Assembly (NCBI GenBank): GCA_003062345.1
Contig: PQCO01000232.1
Coordinates: 1 to 5,413 of the forward strand
From: Sedimenticola_A endophacoides
Lineage (GTDB): Bacteria; Pseudomonadota; Gammaproteobacteria; Chromatiales; Chromatiaceae
DNA length: 5,413 bases
Direction: 5' to 3'
The notes beneath the pieces were generated by a model. The model was given only the letters and a program-made list of their open reading frames with translations, did no database searches and was not told the DNA's origin. This document shows, piece by piece, positions 1 to 5,413 of this stretch (the stretch's first letter is position 1; the number at the start of each line of letters is the position of its first letter). A program made the position numbers and the translations under genes.

Positions 1-163
1 TTCCAGCCGCCAAATTGGCGAGGAAGTGAGAAAAATGAGCAGAAAATGCTTACACCCTGAAACATCAGAAATTTTTACCGCGAGTGTGAGTGGAATTAGC
101 GGGCTGAAAAGTCAGTTAAGGGAACAGTCTCGCTCTAAACTCTAGCTTAAAACACAGTTCGTC
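1..163. other. AT-richer interval beyond the operon terminator
   Basis: No gene is confidently called. One plus-strand frame is open from the left edge (position 2) to TAG at 143-145 and contains an ATG at 35 with AGGA at 21-24; another, ending PAAKLARK, stops at TGA 27-29. Either could be the tail of a convergent gene lying to the left. A near-palindrome CGCCAA-A-TTGGCG sits at 8-20. No RNA gene is recognised. Confidence 0.4.
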
Positions 164-203
164 AAAAACAACCGGCTGACTCTTGTGTTGGAGTCAGCCG
201 GTT
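164..203 (-). terminator. Rho-independent terminator of the ABC operon
   Basis: A perfect 13-bp inverted repeat, AACCGGCTGACTC at 170-182 and GAGTCAGCCGGTT at 191-203, encloses an 8-nt loop. Read on the minus strand, the hairpin is followed by GTTTTT (169-164), giving a GC-rich stem with a T-tract. It lies 25 nt past the TAA of the DUF4340 gene. On the plus strand the stem is followed by CCCGCAAAAG with no T-tract, so it should act mainly on the minus-strand operon. Confidence 0.92.
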
Positions 204-220
204 CCCGCAAAAGCAGGAAC
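201..220 (-). repeat. Short REP-like hairpin between stop codon and terminator
   Basis: In minus-strand RNA, GUUCCUGC (220-213) pairs with GCGGGAAC (208-201) around a UUUU loop, giving 8 pairs including one G-U. It starts 8 nt past the DUF4340 stop codon and shares three bases (201-203) with the terminator stem. The TTCCCGC-AAAA-GC-GGAA pattern resembles short dispersed palindromes found between genes in many proteobacteria. Membership of such a family cannot be shown from a single copy. Confidence 0.5.
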
Positions 221-228
221 GCCGGGGT

Positions 229-1281
229 TTACTCTGAGGCCGCCCCTTCACCGTTGGCATCGGGTGCTGGCATATCTTCCTCGACATCGCCAGCCGATTC
301 CGCCTCGCCGGCGGCAGCGGAGATGGCTTCGATCAGCTTCTCCAAGTTGGCGGATTCAATCAGTGGCTTGGCCTTGTAACTGGCCAGCCGGAAGTATTCC
401 GGCCGGCTGGAGACCTTGAGCGTGTACTCCTCCGTGTCCTTAGCTTTACCCGCGCGGTAGCGCAGTGTCTCGCCATCTCTGGACAGAGACAGCTCCAGCA
501 CGGGTTCTGTCAGACCGTATTCGTCCTTCGCTTCACGCCCCAGCACCTTTTCGAATTGAAGATCCGCCAGCAGGCCGGCCAGTTTATCTGCCGCGCTGGC
601 CTTCAGCTGCTGGCCTTCCCCCAGTCCATCGGCTTGCCATGTCGGCGATTGGCTCGAGTCTTCGGTCGCCTTGTCGCTGTCTGCTATCAGGCTACTACGC
701 TGGAGGTGCAGGCCATTGACATTGATGGCAGTGATCTGCGTTTTCGGTAAAGTCAGAACGGACTTGTCTTCCCAATCCGACGCTTTGACCGGCACATCGT
801 ATACGGCCATCTTGACTGCATGGATGGCGTCACTGGCTTCATTGCGGGCGTGAATGAGCCGCATGCCTGGCGAGCTGCCCAGGAAGAGCCGGGCGACTGT
901 GTCATCGTCCTCTGACAGTGTGATGCGGCGTTCGAACTGCTCGTCACTCACTTTGAAACGCTCCCGCGCGCCACCACTAGTGGCTATCGGCGTGCCGGAA
1001 CGCAGAGCTTTGAGTCGCTCGAAAAGCTGTTTCACCTTGTTGCTGTTGGCCGGGAATTCACCCAAGTCTGGCAACACCCAGTCGCTGCCGTTCCTTTCCA
1101 GGGTTACCTTGGCATCTTCCGGCCCTTCCAGGGTGATGCGGTCGATCTTTTCCGCATCAAAGCTGACCAGTGCGACGGGCTCGTTCGTGGCGGTAACACC
1201 GCGGTCACTCAAGCCGATGCCCGCCGCCAGCAGCAGCTGGGCGGCAAGCAGGACGGCCAGTATTTTGACTGTCTTGTTCAT
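229..1281 (-). CDS. DUF4340 domain-containing membrane-anchored protein
   Basis: Third operon member, 350 residues, of unknown biochemical role. A hydrophobic segment at residues 7-24 after a short basic start (MNKTVK) indicates an N-terminal membrane anchor or signal peptide. There is no cysteine near it, so it is not a lipoprotein. The rest should be periplasmic. Two related halves are visible, about 36-170 and 176-308. Each starts with a beta-rich stretch containing an I-x-x-I/L pattern, followed by a W (Trp68, Trp215), an amphipathic helix (NKVKQLFERLKAL at 81-93; ADKLAGLLADLQ at 231-242) and a beta-rich end. This matches the repeated layout known for DUF4340 proteins, which commonly sit beside GldG-type ABC genes. 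The C-terminus (about 323-350) is acidic, rich in Ala/Glu/Gly and probably disordered. GGAGGT (1289-1294) lies 7 nt before the ATG, inside the end of the preceding gene, and the intergenic gap is 3 nt. A structural partner of the GldG domain is the likeliest role (inference). Confidence 0.88.
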   Translation of the reverse strand: MNKTVKILAVLLAAQLLLAAGIGLSDRGVTATNEPVALVSFDAEKIDRITLEGPEDAKVTLERNGSDWVLPDLGEFPANSNKVKQLFERLKALRSGTPIATSGGARERFKVSDEQFERRITLSEDDDTVARLFLGSSPGMRLIHARNEASDAIHAVKMAVYDVPVKASDWEDKSVLTLPKTQITAINVNGLHLQRSSLIADSDKATEDSSQSPTWQADGLGEGQQLKASAADKLAGLLADLQFEKVLGREAKDEYGLTEPVLELSLSRDGETLRYRAGKAKDTEEYTLKVSSRPEYFRLASYKAKPLIESANLEKLIEAISAAAGEAESAGDVEEDMPAPDANGEGAASE

Positions 1282-1284
1282 GAT

Positions 1285-4179
1285 CTATACCTCCGCCAAT
1301 ACTACGTTGTAGCCTTGGGCATCAGCGGCCGCGACCCGCCGGCGCCAGCCCCATACGGCCAGGAGTCCGAGCAGGGCCAGACCGTAGTTGATCCACTCCC
1401 AAACCTGCTGCTCTCCATCGGACATGGGATCGAGGGTGCGGGCCAGTTGCGTACGACCACGCAAGGCCAGCAGCCCCCGGTCTTCCAGCGACCAGTCGAT
1501 GGCGTTCTGCATGAAGGCCAACGGCTTGGTGTACAGGGTATTGAGGCCCTGTGAGGCGAGGTCGATGGCGGCGTCGGAGGCGAAGGTGTTGCTCGCCACG
1601 AGGATCAGCCGCGCGGATTCCGGCGATCGCTCGATCACGCCGGTGATGCGTTGCTCGGCTTCTTTTTCGTCCGTTTGAACTGAACCATCCTTATCCCCCT
1701 CGTCGGTGGCTTCATCATCTTTTTCCTCCGCCTTGGCCAGGGGTGATTCTTTGCCCTGGTAGAAGGAATCGAAGCGACCTTCGATGGCGACTGCCAGCAG
1801 TTGCGGCTTGCGTTCACCGCTGACGCTAAAGCCCGTATCCGGATGGGCGCGGTAGTCGGGCACCAGGTCCAGACTGTCCGACGTCCAGCTGTTTTCGGAG
1901 CTGTGCAGCAGCTCGATCACTTTGCGTGCCTGGTTTTTATCCGCGTCTACCTGGATCGGCGAGGCCCAGTTCAGGGTGAGCTGACCCAAAGAGGCGGTGA
2001 TGGGGTTGTCCGGATTCAAGCCGTCACCACGCAGATCCGGGAAGTGGGGATAGGGCAGCATGCGAATCTCCCGCAGGGCCAGGCCGCCGATGTAGCGATC
2101 GGTCGGCACTGGCAGTGCCGCGTTTTGTTGGTCGAGCACCATGGTTTCGTCAATGGTGACGCCGTGATACGCCAGCCACTCATCCAGACCGGAGGCCTGT
2201 TTGCTGGCATTCAGCGTGCCGCTTACCTGTACGTCGAAGGGCGAAGTGACCATCACCACGCTGCCACCCTGCATCAGGAACTGGTCGATGGCGAAGCGCT
2301 GCTTCTCATCCAGCTCTTTCGGCGCCATCACCAGCAGCAGGTCGGCATCCTCGGGCGCCTGGCCGCTTTTCAGGTCGTTCTTCTTGATGCGTACGTTCTC
2401 GCCCAGCACCTCCTCCAGGCCGCCATAGCGTTGACCGCCCGGGCCGAAGGCCTGGGGTTTGATCAGGGCGACGGTCTTGAGCGCTCCGGGTGTCAACCGT
2501 TGCAGGGCGGCGTTCAGGGAACGCTCCAGGGATGGCTTATCCAAGGTCTCCGGCAGCGGCACCTGCAAGGCTTCGCCATCGCCCTCCAGCACCATGTAGA
2601 ACCAGAAGGGTTTAGGGTCGAACAGGCTGGCGATCTGTGGCCCGAAACCGTATTTTTGTTTGAGTTCGGCGGCGAGCTTACCGCCGCCTGCGTCAGGGTC
2701 GGCAAACTGGACGGTCAGCTTGTCGCCCGCCTGTTTCTCCAGATCGTCGAGCAGCCCCTTAAGATCACCGCGCAACTCGCGCAGGGTTTCCGGCAACTGC
2801 TCATCGTGTGACATATAACCTTTGAACACCACCGGTTGTTGCAACGCCTCGAAGGGATTGCCGCCGGCCCGGTAACTGCCTGCCACCTTGCGGATTGCAC
2901 GGGTAATGGCGTATTCCGGGTTCTTCAGCACGACGTCCAGATCCCGCTCACCGCGCGCCTTCACTTCGATGAGATCCCGGTAGCCCAGGGTTTCGTACTG
3001 GTCACCATAGGCGATGACTAGATCAAAATAGGCGCTGACCACGGCCGCCTGGTAACGGTCGGCGGTCTGGAAGGGGACCGGCTTGATGCCATAACGCGAT
3101 GCCGCTTCTTCTTCCGCCTCGCGGTCACGGGTGGGGTCGACAAACTCGACCCGCGCGTGGCCGCCGCTGGCCACCGCGTACTCATCGAGCAGATCCTTGA
3201 TCCTGGGCACCAAAGGCGCCAGCAGGGGGTGGGTCTTGGCTGAGAAGTAACCGCGGATCAGCAGTGGCTCCTGCAGCGCCGCGAGCTGGTTCTCGGTGGC
3301 TTCGGAGAGCGTGTACTGTTTCTCCGCAGTGATATCCGCGCGCGCCCAGCCGATGGGGTTGAGCCAGAGGTTGGCGGCGATGAAATTGGCCGCTGCCAGT
3401 CTCGCGGCCCAGCCCCACAGGCGGTGACGCGGGCTGATGGGGTTGCCCGCCCAACGTAGCCGTTCGAGTGAGAAGAGATTAAGCGTCAGGAACACACCTA
3501 CGATGGAGAGGTAGTAGTATAGATCCCGCAGATCGAGCACGCCGCGGGTGATGGACTCGAAGCGGGTTCCGGTGCCGAGCAGGGCGAGCAGGTTACCGAT
3601 TTCATGATCGAACAGCGTGGTCAGGGTGCTCGAGCCGATCAGATAGAACAGCCCGCAGACCACGGCGGTGAGGATCAGGGCGACGATGGGGTTGTCGGTG
3701 CGGCCACTCATGTAGAGACCGATGGCGACATAGGCTGCCGCCAGGAACAGGGTAGCGACATAGCCGCCGATCACCGGGCCCCAGTCCAACGGCCCCAGCA
3801 GGAAAACCGTCACCGGCAGCGGCAGGGTCAGGGCCAATGCCAAGGCCACCAGCCCCAGGGCAGCGGTAAATTTTCCGAGTATCAACTGCAGCGGGCTCAC
3901 CGGTGCGGTGAGCAGGCTCTCCAGCGTGCCAGCTCTGCGCTCCTCCGACCAGGCGCGCATGGTCAGCGCCGCCACCAGGAAGATCAACAGCAGTGGCAAC
4001 CACTGAAATAGGGGACGCACATCGGCGATGTTGCGGGCGAAAAAGGTCTCCACCCAGAAGAAGACGAAAAGGGTCACCGCAAGGAAACCGCCCAGGAAGA
4101 GATAGGCCGCAGGTGTGGCGAAGAAGCCCCGAAATTCCTTGCGGGCGATACGCAGCGTGGTAGAAAAATAATTAGCCAT
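1285..4179 (-). CDS. GldF-GldG fusion: ABC-2 permease joined to GldG-type auxiliary domain
   Basis: Inferred membrane core of the ABC complex, 964 residues. Residues 1-245 are an ABC-2/GldF-type permease with six hydrophobic segments (about 22-44, 58-74, 102-126, 137-157, 165-184, 221-238). The conserved cytoplasmic stretch WSEERRAGTLESLL at 77-90 is typical of the family and probably contacts the ATPase. A seventh segment (256-272) starts the GldG part, whose large soluble region (about 280-925) should lie in the periplasm, closed by a final segment at 929-946 and an RRR cytoplasmic end. GldF and GldG are separate genes in Flavobacterium; here they are one frame. The GldG part contains two tandem copies of its N-terminal module (305-433 and 449-562), then a Rossmann-like region (567-650) and an acidic linker (811-845). 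The ATG at 4179 was chosen over the in-frame ATG at 4263 because AGGAGGT (4185-4191) lies 5 nt upstream and MANYFSTTLRIARKEF is a typical permease start. Confidence 0.92.
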   Translation of the reverse strand: MANYFSTTLRIARKEFRGFFATPAAYLFLGGFLAVTLFVFFWVETFFARNIADVRPLFQWLPLLLIFLVAALTMRAWSEERRAGTLESLLTAPVSPLQLILGKFTAALGLVALALALTLPLPVTVFLLGPLDWGPVIGGYVATLFLAAAYVAIGLYMSGRTDNPIVALILTAVVCGLFYLIGSSTLTTLFDHEIGNLLALLGTGTRFESITRGVLDLRDLYYYLSIVGVFLTLNLFSLERLRWAGNPISPRHRLWGWAARLAAANFIAANLWLNPIGWARADITAEKQYTLSEATENQLAALQEPLLIRGYFSAKTHPLLAPLVPRIKDLLDEYAVASGGHARVEFVDPTRDREAEEEAASRYGIKPVPFQTADRYQAAVVSAYFDLVIAYGDQYETLGYRDLIEVKARGERDLDVVLKNPEYAITRAIRKVAGSYRAGGNPFEALQQPVVFKGYMSHDEQLPETLRELRGDLKGLLDDLEKQAGDKLTVQFADPDAGGGKLAAELKQKYGFGPQIASLFDPKPFWFYMVLEGDGEALQVPLPETLDKPSLERSLNAALQRLTPGALKTVALIKPQAFGPGGQRYGGLEEVLGENVRIKKNDLKSGQAPEDADLLLVMAPKELDEKQRFAIDQFLMQGGSVVMVTSPFDVQVSGTLNASKQASGLDEWLAYHGVTIDETMVLDQQNAALPVPTDRYIGGLALREIRMLPYPHFPDLRGDGLNPDNPITASLGQLTLNWASPIQVDADKNQARKVIELLHSSENSWTSDSLDLVPDYRAHPDTGFSVSGERKPQLLAVAIEGRFDSFYQGKESPLAKAEEKDDEATDEGDKDGSVQTDEKEAEQRITGVIERSPESARLILVASNTFASDAAIDLASQGLNTLYTKPLAFMQNAIDWSLEDRGLLALRGRTQLARTLDPMSDGEQQVWEWINYGLALLGLLAVWGWRRRVAAADAQGYNVVLAEV
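1289..1294 (-). promoter_or_regulatory. Ribosome binding site of the DUF4340 gene
   Basis: GGAGGT lies 7 nt before the ATG at 1281 and overlaps the last codons of the permease-GldG gene (the final A-E-V codons supply it). A ribosome finishing the upstream gene terminates almost on this site, which supports coupled synthesis of the two periplasmic-facing subunits. Confidence 0.8.
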
Positions 4180-5086
4180 GCCCCACCTCCTCGTTGACCT
4201 GGGCGAATACCGTTTCGAGGTCGTGACGCTCGGTGGTGATCTCATGCAGTGCGAGACCTGCATTCATGACAGCCTGGGCCACCCGGGGCGCGCTGCCCGG
4301 CTGCGCCTTTACCCGGTAGCGCCGCTGTCCGGCCTTTGTGTCCAGCTCGGACACCTGTTCCACGCCATCGACGGCGTTCAGGGCCTTTTCCGCGTCGCCT
4401 TCCACGGCCATCAATAGGGCGCCATCGCGCTGCAACTCATCGAGCCGGGAGTCCACCACCAGCCGGCCGGCGCGCAGGATCAACACCCGTTCGCACACCG
4501 CCTGGACCTCCTGCAGGATGTGGGTGGAGACCATGATAGTGGCGGTCTGGGCCAGTTCGCGGATCAGGTCGCGCATCTGACGGATCTGCGTGGGGTCAAG
4601 CCCGTTGGTGGGCTCGTCGAGGATGACGATGTCGGGTTCGTGGAGAATGGCCTGGGCTACGCCGACCCGCTGGCGGTAGCCTCGTGACAGGGTCTGAATA
4701 GTGGAAGTGGCCTTCTCCTTCAGCGCCGTGCGGCGTATCGCCCTGGCAACAGCAGCCGTGCGTTGCTCCTCGGGCAGGCCGTGCAGATTGGCCTGATAGT
4801 CCAGATAATCGATGACCGTCATCTCCGGCCAGACCGGACAGTTCTCCGGCAGGTAGCCGATCCTTGACTGGATGGCAGTGGTATCCCGGCCTATGAGTAG
4901 GCCGTCGATGTCGATGGTCCCGGCGGTAGGTTCGAGAAAGCCGGTCAACATTTTCATGATGGTGGTTTTGCCAGCACCGTTGTGACCGAGAAGGCCAACG
5001 ATTTCACCGCGACCGATGGAAAAGCTCACATCGTCCACGGCGGTGAAATCGCCATAACGGCGCGTCAGGTTTTCGACCTGAATCAT
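4172..5086 (-). CDS. GldA/CcmA-like ABC transporter ATP-binding protein
   Basis: Cytoplasmic ATPase subunit, inferred to power the permease encoded immediately downstream. The 304-residue protein shows a full nucleotide-binding domain: Walker A GHNGAGKTT at residues 34-42, a Q-loop region YLPEN at 78-82 with Glu81 where many ABC proteins have Gln, an ABC signature LSRGYRQRV at 133-141 (in place of LSGGQ), Walker B IVILDEP at 153-159, D-loop GLDP at 162-165 and switch His189. The Glu in the Q-loop and the LS-x-GY signature are, from family knowledge, common in GldA/CcmA-type ABC-2 ATPases, so they do not suggest inactivity. Residues about 215-304 form a C-terminal accessory region. The ATG at 5086 is preceded by AGGAGG (5094-5099) with 7-nt spacing, and the protein begins at the usual family position (MIQVENLTRRYG). 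Its stop codon overlaps the next gene's start by 8 bp. The transported substrate cannot be told from the sequence. Confidence 0.95.
   Translation of the reverse strand: MIQVENLTRRYGDFTAVDDVSFSIGRGEIVGLLGHNGAGKTTIMKMLTGFLEPTAGTIDIDGLLIGRDTTAIQSRIGYLPENCPVWPEMTVIDYLDYQANLHGLPEEQRTAAVARAIRRTALKEKATSTIQTLSRGYRQRVGVAQAILHEPDIVILDEPTNGLDPTQIRQMRDLIRELAQTATIMVSTHILQEVQAVCERVLILRAGRLVVDSRLDELQRDGALLMAVEGDAEKALNAVDGVEQVSELDTKAGQRRYRVKAQPGSAPRVAQAVMNAGLALHEITTERHDLETVFAQVNEEVGHG
4185..4191 (-). promoter_or_regulatory. Ribosome binding site fixing the permease start
   Basis: AGGAGGT lies 5 nt upstream of the ATG at 4179, inside the last codons of the ATPase gene. It settles the start choice against the in-frame ATG 84 nt upstream and points to translational coupling with the ATPase gene, whose TAA falls within the first codons of the permease. 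Confidence 0.85.
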
Positions 5087-5093
5087 GGAGATT

Positions 5094-5099
5094 CCTCCT
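5094..5099 (-). promoter_or_regulatory. Ribosome binding site of the ABC ATPase gene
   Basis: AGGAGG with 7-nt spacing to the ATG at 5086. It is a near-consensus site and supports this start as the first coding position of the operon. Confidence 0.8.
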
Positions 5100-5129
5100 T
5101 TGATAACGGGTTAGAGAACTAATGAGTCA

Positions 5130-5152
5130 GCATCGTGCTGTGGCGGCGATGC
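5130..5152 (-). other. Inverted repeat in the operon leader
   Basis: GCATCG (5130-5135) and CGATGC (5147-5152) form a perfect 6-bp inverted repeat with an 11-nt loop, about 31 nt upstream of the ATPase ribosome binding site. It could be a leader hairpin or an operator half-site pair. It has no T-tract, so it is not a terminator. The match is short and may be chance. Confidence 0.3.
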
Positions 5153-5316
5153 ATTCCAATCCGGCCAGGCAAGAGTGGCAGGATCTATGTATATAAGTAG
5201 GGAGCGATGGGGGGTGGGCGGCTATATGTCCAGTGAAAATTTCTTGTTCTTCGCAGGTACATGGTCGGTCAGTCCCATTACATTAAAGGGGGTAGGCGGT
5301 TAGAGCCTCCTGGCCC

Positions 5317-5345
5317 AATATATAGGGGTGAGCACTCCCGATCAA
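5317..5345 (-). promoter_or_regulatory. Candidate sigma70-type promoter facing the ABC operon
   Basis: On the minus strand, TTGATC (5345-5340, 4 of 6 to TTGACA) and TATATT (5322-5317, 5 of 6 to TATAAT) are separated by 17 bp. Transcription would start near 5310 and give a leader of about 220 nt before the ATPase ATG. It is the best-scoring pair found by eye in the upstream region, but it overlaps the first codons of the plus-strand transposase-like gene. It may therefore be an outward promoter of the insertion sequence, or a chance match. Confidence 0.45.
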
Positions 5346-5413
5346 CCCACACGCCCGCACTTGGCGGCTGGCAGCGACTACCCGCGAACGTACCGAGAGT
5401 TCGTCGAGATGTT
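5328..5413 (+). CDS. Partial IS1595-family-like transposase, N-terminus only
   Basis: A plus-strand frame beginning at GTG 5328 runs off the right edge (28 complete codons visible). Its residues 17-27, DYPRTYREFVE, followed by MF or ML, strongly resemble the start of IS1595-family transposases, which typically open with a Y/F-P-R/K-T-x-x-E-F motif ahead of a zinc-binding domain with a LRWP-x-GF-x-CPxC pattern. That domain would lie just beyond the window. The frame is closed upstream by TAG at 5301-5303, so only the GTG (or a CTG at 5310) can start it before the ATG at 5409. There is no good Shine-Dalgarno sequence, so the exact start is uncertain. Divergent from the ABC operon and unrelated to its function. 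The recognition rests on about 12 residues and comes from memory of the family, not from a search. Confidence 0.6.
   Translation, partial: MSTPDQPTRPHLAAGSDYPRTYREFVEM

Larger units (their letters stand above)
5087..5327. other. Non-coding interval upstream of the ABC operon
   Basis: No convincing gene is seen here on either strand. It holds the ATPase ribosome binding site, the 5130-5152 inverted repeat, an AT-rich patch at 5186-5198, a 15-bp imperfect direct repeat (5210-5224 and 5288-5302, 13 of 15 identical) and the -10 element of the candidate minus-strand promoter. The right part probably belongs to an insertion sequence. Confidence 0.5.
5209..5413 (+). mobile_element. Probable left part of an IS1595-like insertion sequence (left boundary uncertain)
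   Basis: Inferred from the transposase-like N-terminus at the right edge, which implies that an insertion-sequence end lies between it and the ABC operon. The G-run beginning at 5209 (GGGGGGTGGGCGGCTA) is a possible terminal repeat, and composition changes near here from the operon leader to a G-rich, then AT-rich stretch. The true end cannot be fixed, because the opposite terminal repeat and the target duplication (8 bp in this family) are outside the window. It could lie anywhere from about 5165 to 5300. Confidence 0.35.

Noticed and set aside
8..20. Near-palindrome CGCCAA-A-TTGGCG near the left edge
   Set aside because: Arms are only 6 bp with a one-base centre, so it cannot be an RNA hairpin of note. 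As a protein-binding site there is no supporting context within the window.
854..1312. 152-residue plus-strand open frame opposite the DUF4340 gene
   Set aside because: Ser/Arg-rich antisense shadow of a well-supported gene, with no motif.
1801..2811. 336-residue plus-strand open frame opposite the permease-GldG gene
   Set aside because: It is wholly antisense to a well-supported family protein. Its product is rich in Gln/His/Val/Gly typical of an antisense shadow in GC-rich DNA, and shows no recognisable domain.
3602..4011. Open frames of about 133-135 residues on both strands within the permease part
   Set aside because: Shadow frames of the membrane-segment coding region; the translations are low in hydrophobics and show no family pattern.
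4180..4263. 28-residue N-terminal extension of the permease from the in-frame ATG at 4263
   Set aside because: It lies wholly inside the ATPase gene in another frame, is rich in Ser/Arg/Pro unlike a permease start, and the internal ATG at 4179 has an excellent ribosome binding site.
5276..5281. ATG-TAA start-stop on the minus strand in the operon leader
   Set aside because: The nearest GGAGG is over 20 nt away, too far to serve it. Probably chance.
5226..5303. 25-codon plus-strand reading frame starting ATGTCCAGT
   Set aside because: No clear ribosome binding site, no recognisable product, and it ends before the transposase-like frame. A frameshift join to that frame was considered but nothing slippery is visible.
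1..5413. CRISPR arrays, tRNA or rRNA genes, riboswitches
   Set aside because: No regularly spaced repeats, cloverleaf-like segments or recognisable conserved RNA motifs were found on either strand.

Overview
The window holds one compact three-gene operon on the minus strand (about 5086 down to 229). It is flanked on the right by the beginning of what looks like an IS1595-type transposase, and on the left by a clear rho-independent terminator and a short AT-richer stretch. Coding sequence is GC-rich with strong AGGAGG-type ribosome binding sites. Protein style and gene order suggest a proteobacterium, most likely a gammaproteobacterium; this placement is inference, because no rRNA or taxonomic marker is present.

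In transcription order (right to left) the operon encodes: (1) a GldA/CcmA-like ABC ATPase (304 aa); (2) a single 964-aa polypeptide fusing an ABC-2/GldF-type six-helix permease to a GldG-type extracytoplasmic auxiliary protein; and (3) a 350-aa membrane-anchored DUF4340 protein. The first two genes overlap by 8 bp and the second and third are 3 bp apart, so they should be co-transcribed and translationally coupled. The operon ends in a 13-bp perfect hairpin followed by a T-tract on the minus strand. The likely machine is an inner-membrane ABC complex: cytoplasmic ATPase, membrane permease, and a large periplasmic GldG part joined by the DUF4340 subunit. The family is named after Bacteroidetes gliding genes, but its substrate in proteobacteria is not established, and nothing here reveals it.

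Region by region. 1-163: no convincing gene; one plus-strand frame is open from the left edge to 145. 164-220: terminator plus an adjacent REP-like hairpin. 229-5086: the operon. 5087-5327: no convincing gene; leader of the operon and probable left part of an insertion sequence, with a good sigma70-like promoter facing the operon at 5317-5345. 5328-5413: N-terminus of a plus-strand transposase-like protein running off the right edge.

The points most worth a second look are the tandem duplication inside the GldG part, the insertion sequence that may carry or have created the operon's promoter, and the operon itself, which belongs to a widespread but functionally unassigned family.
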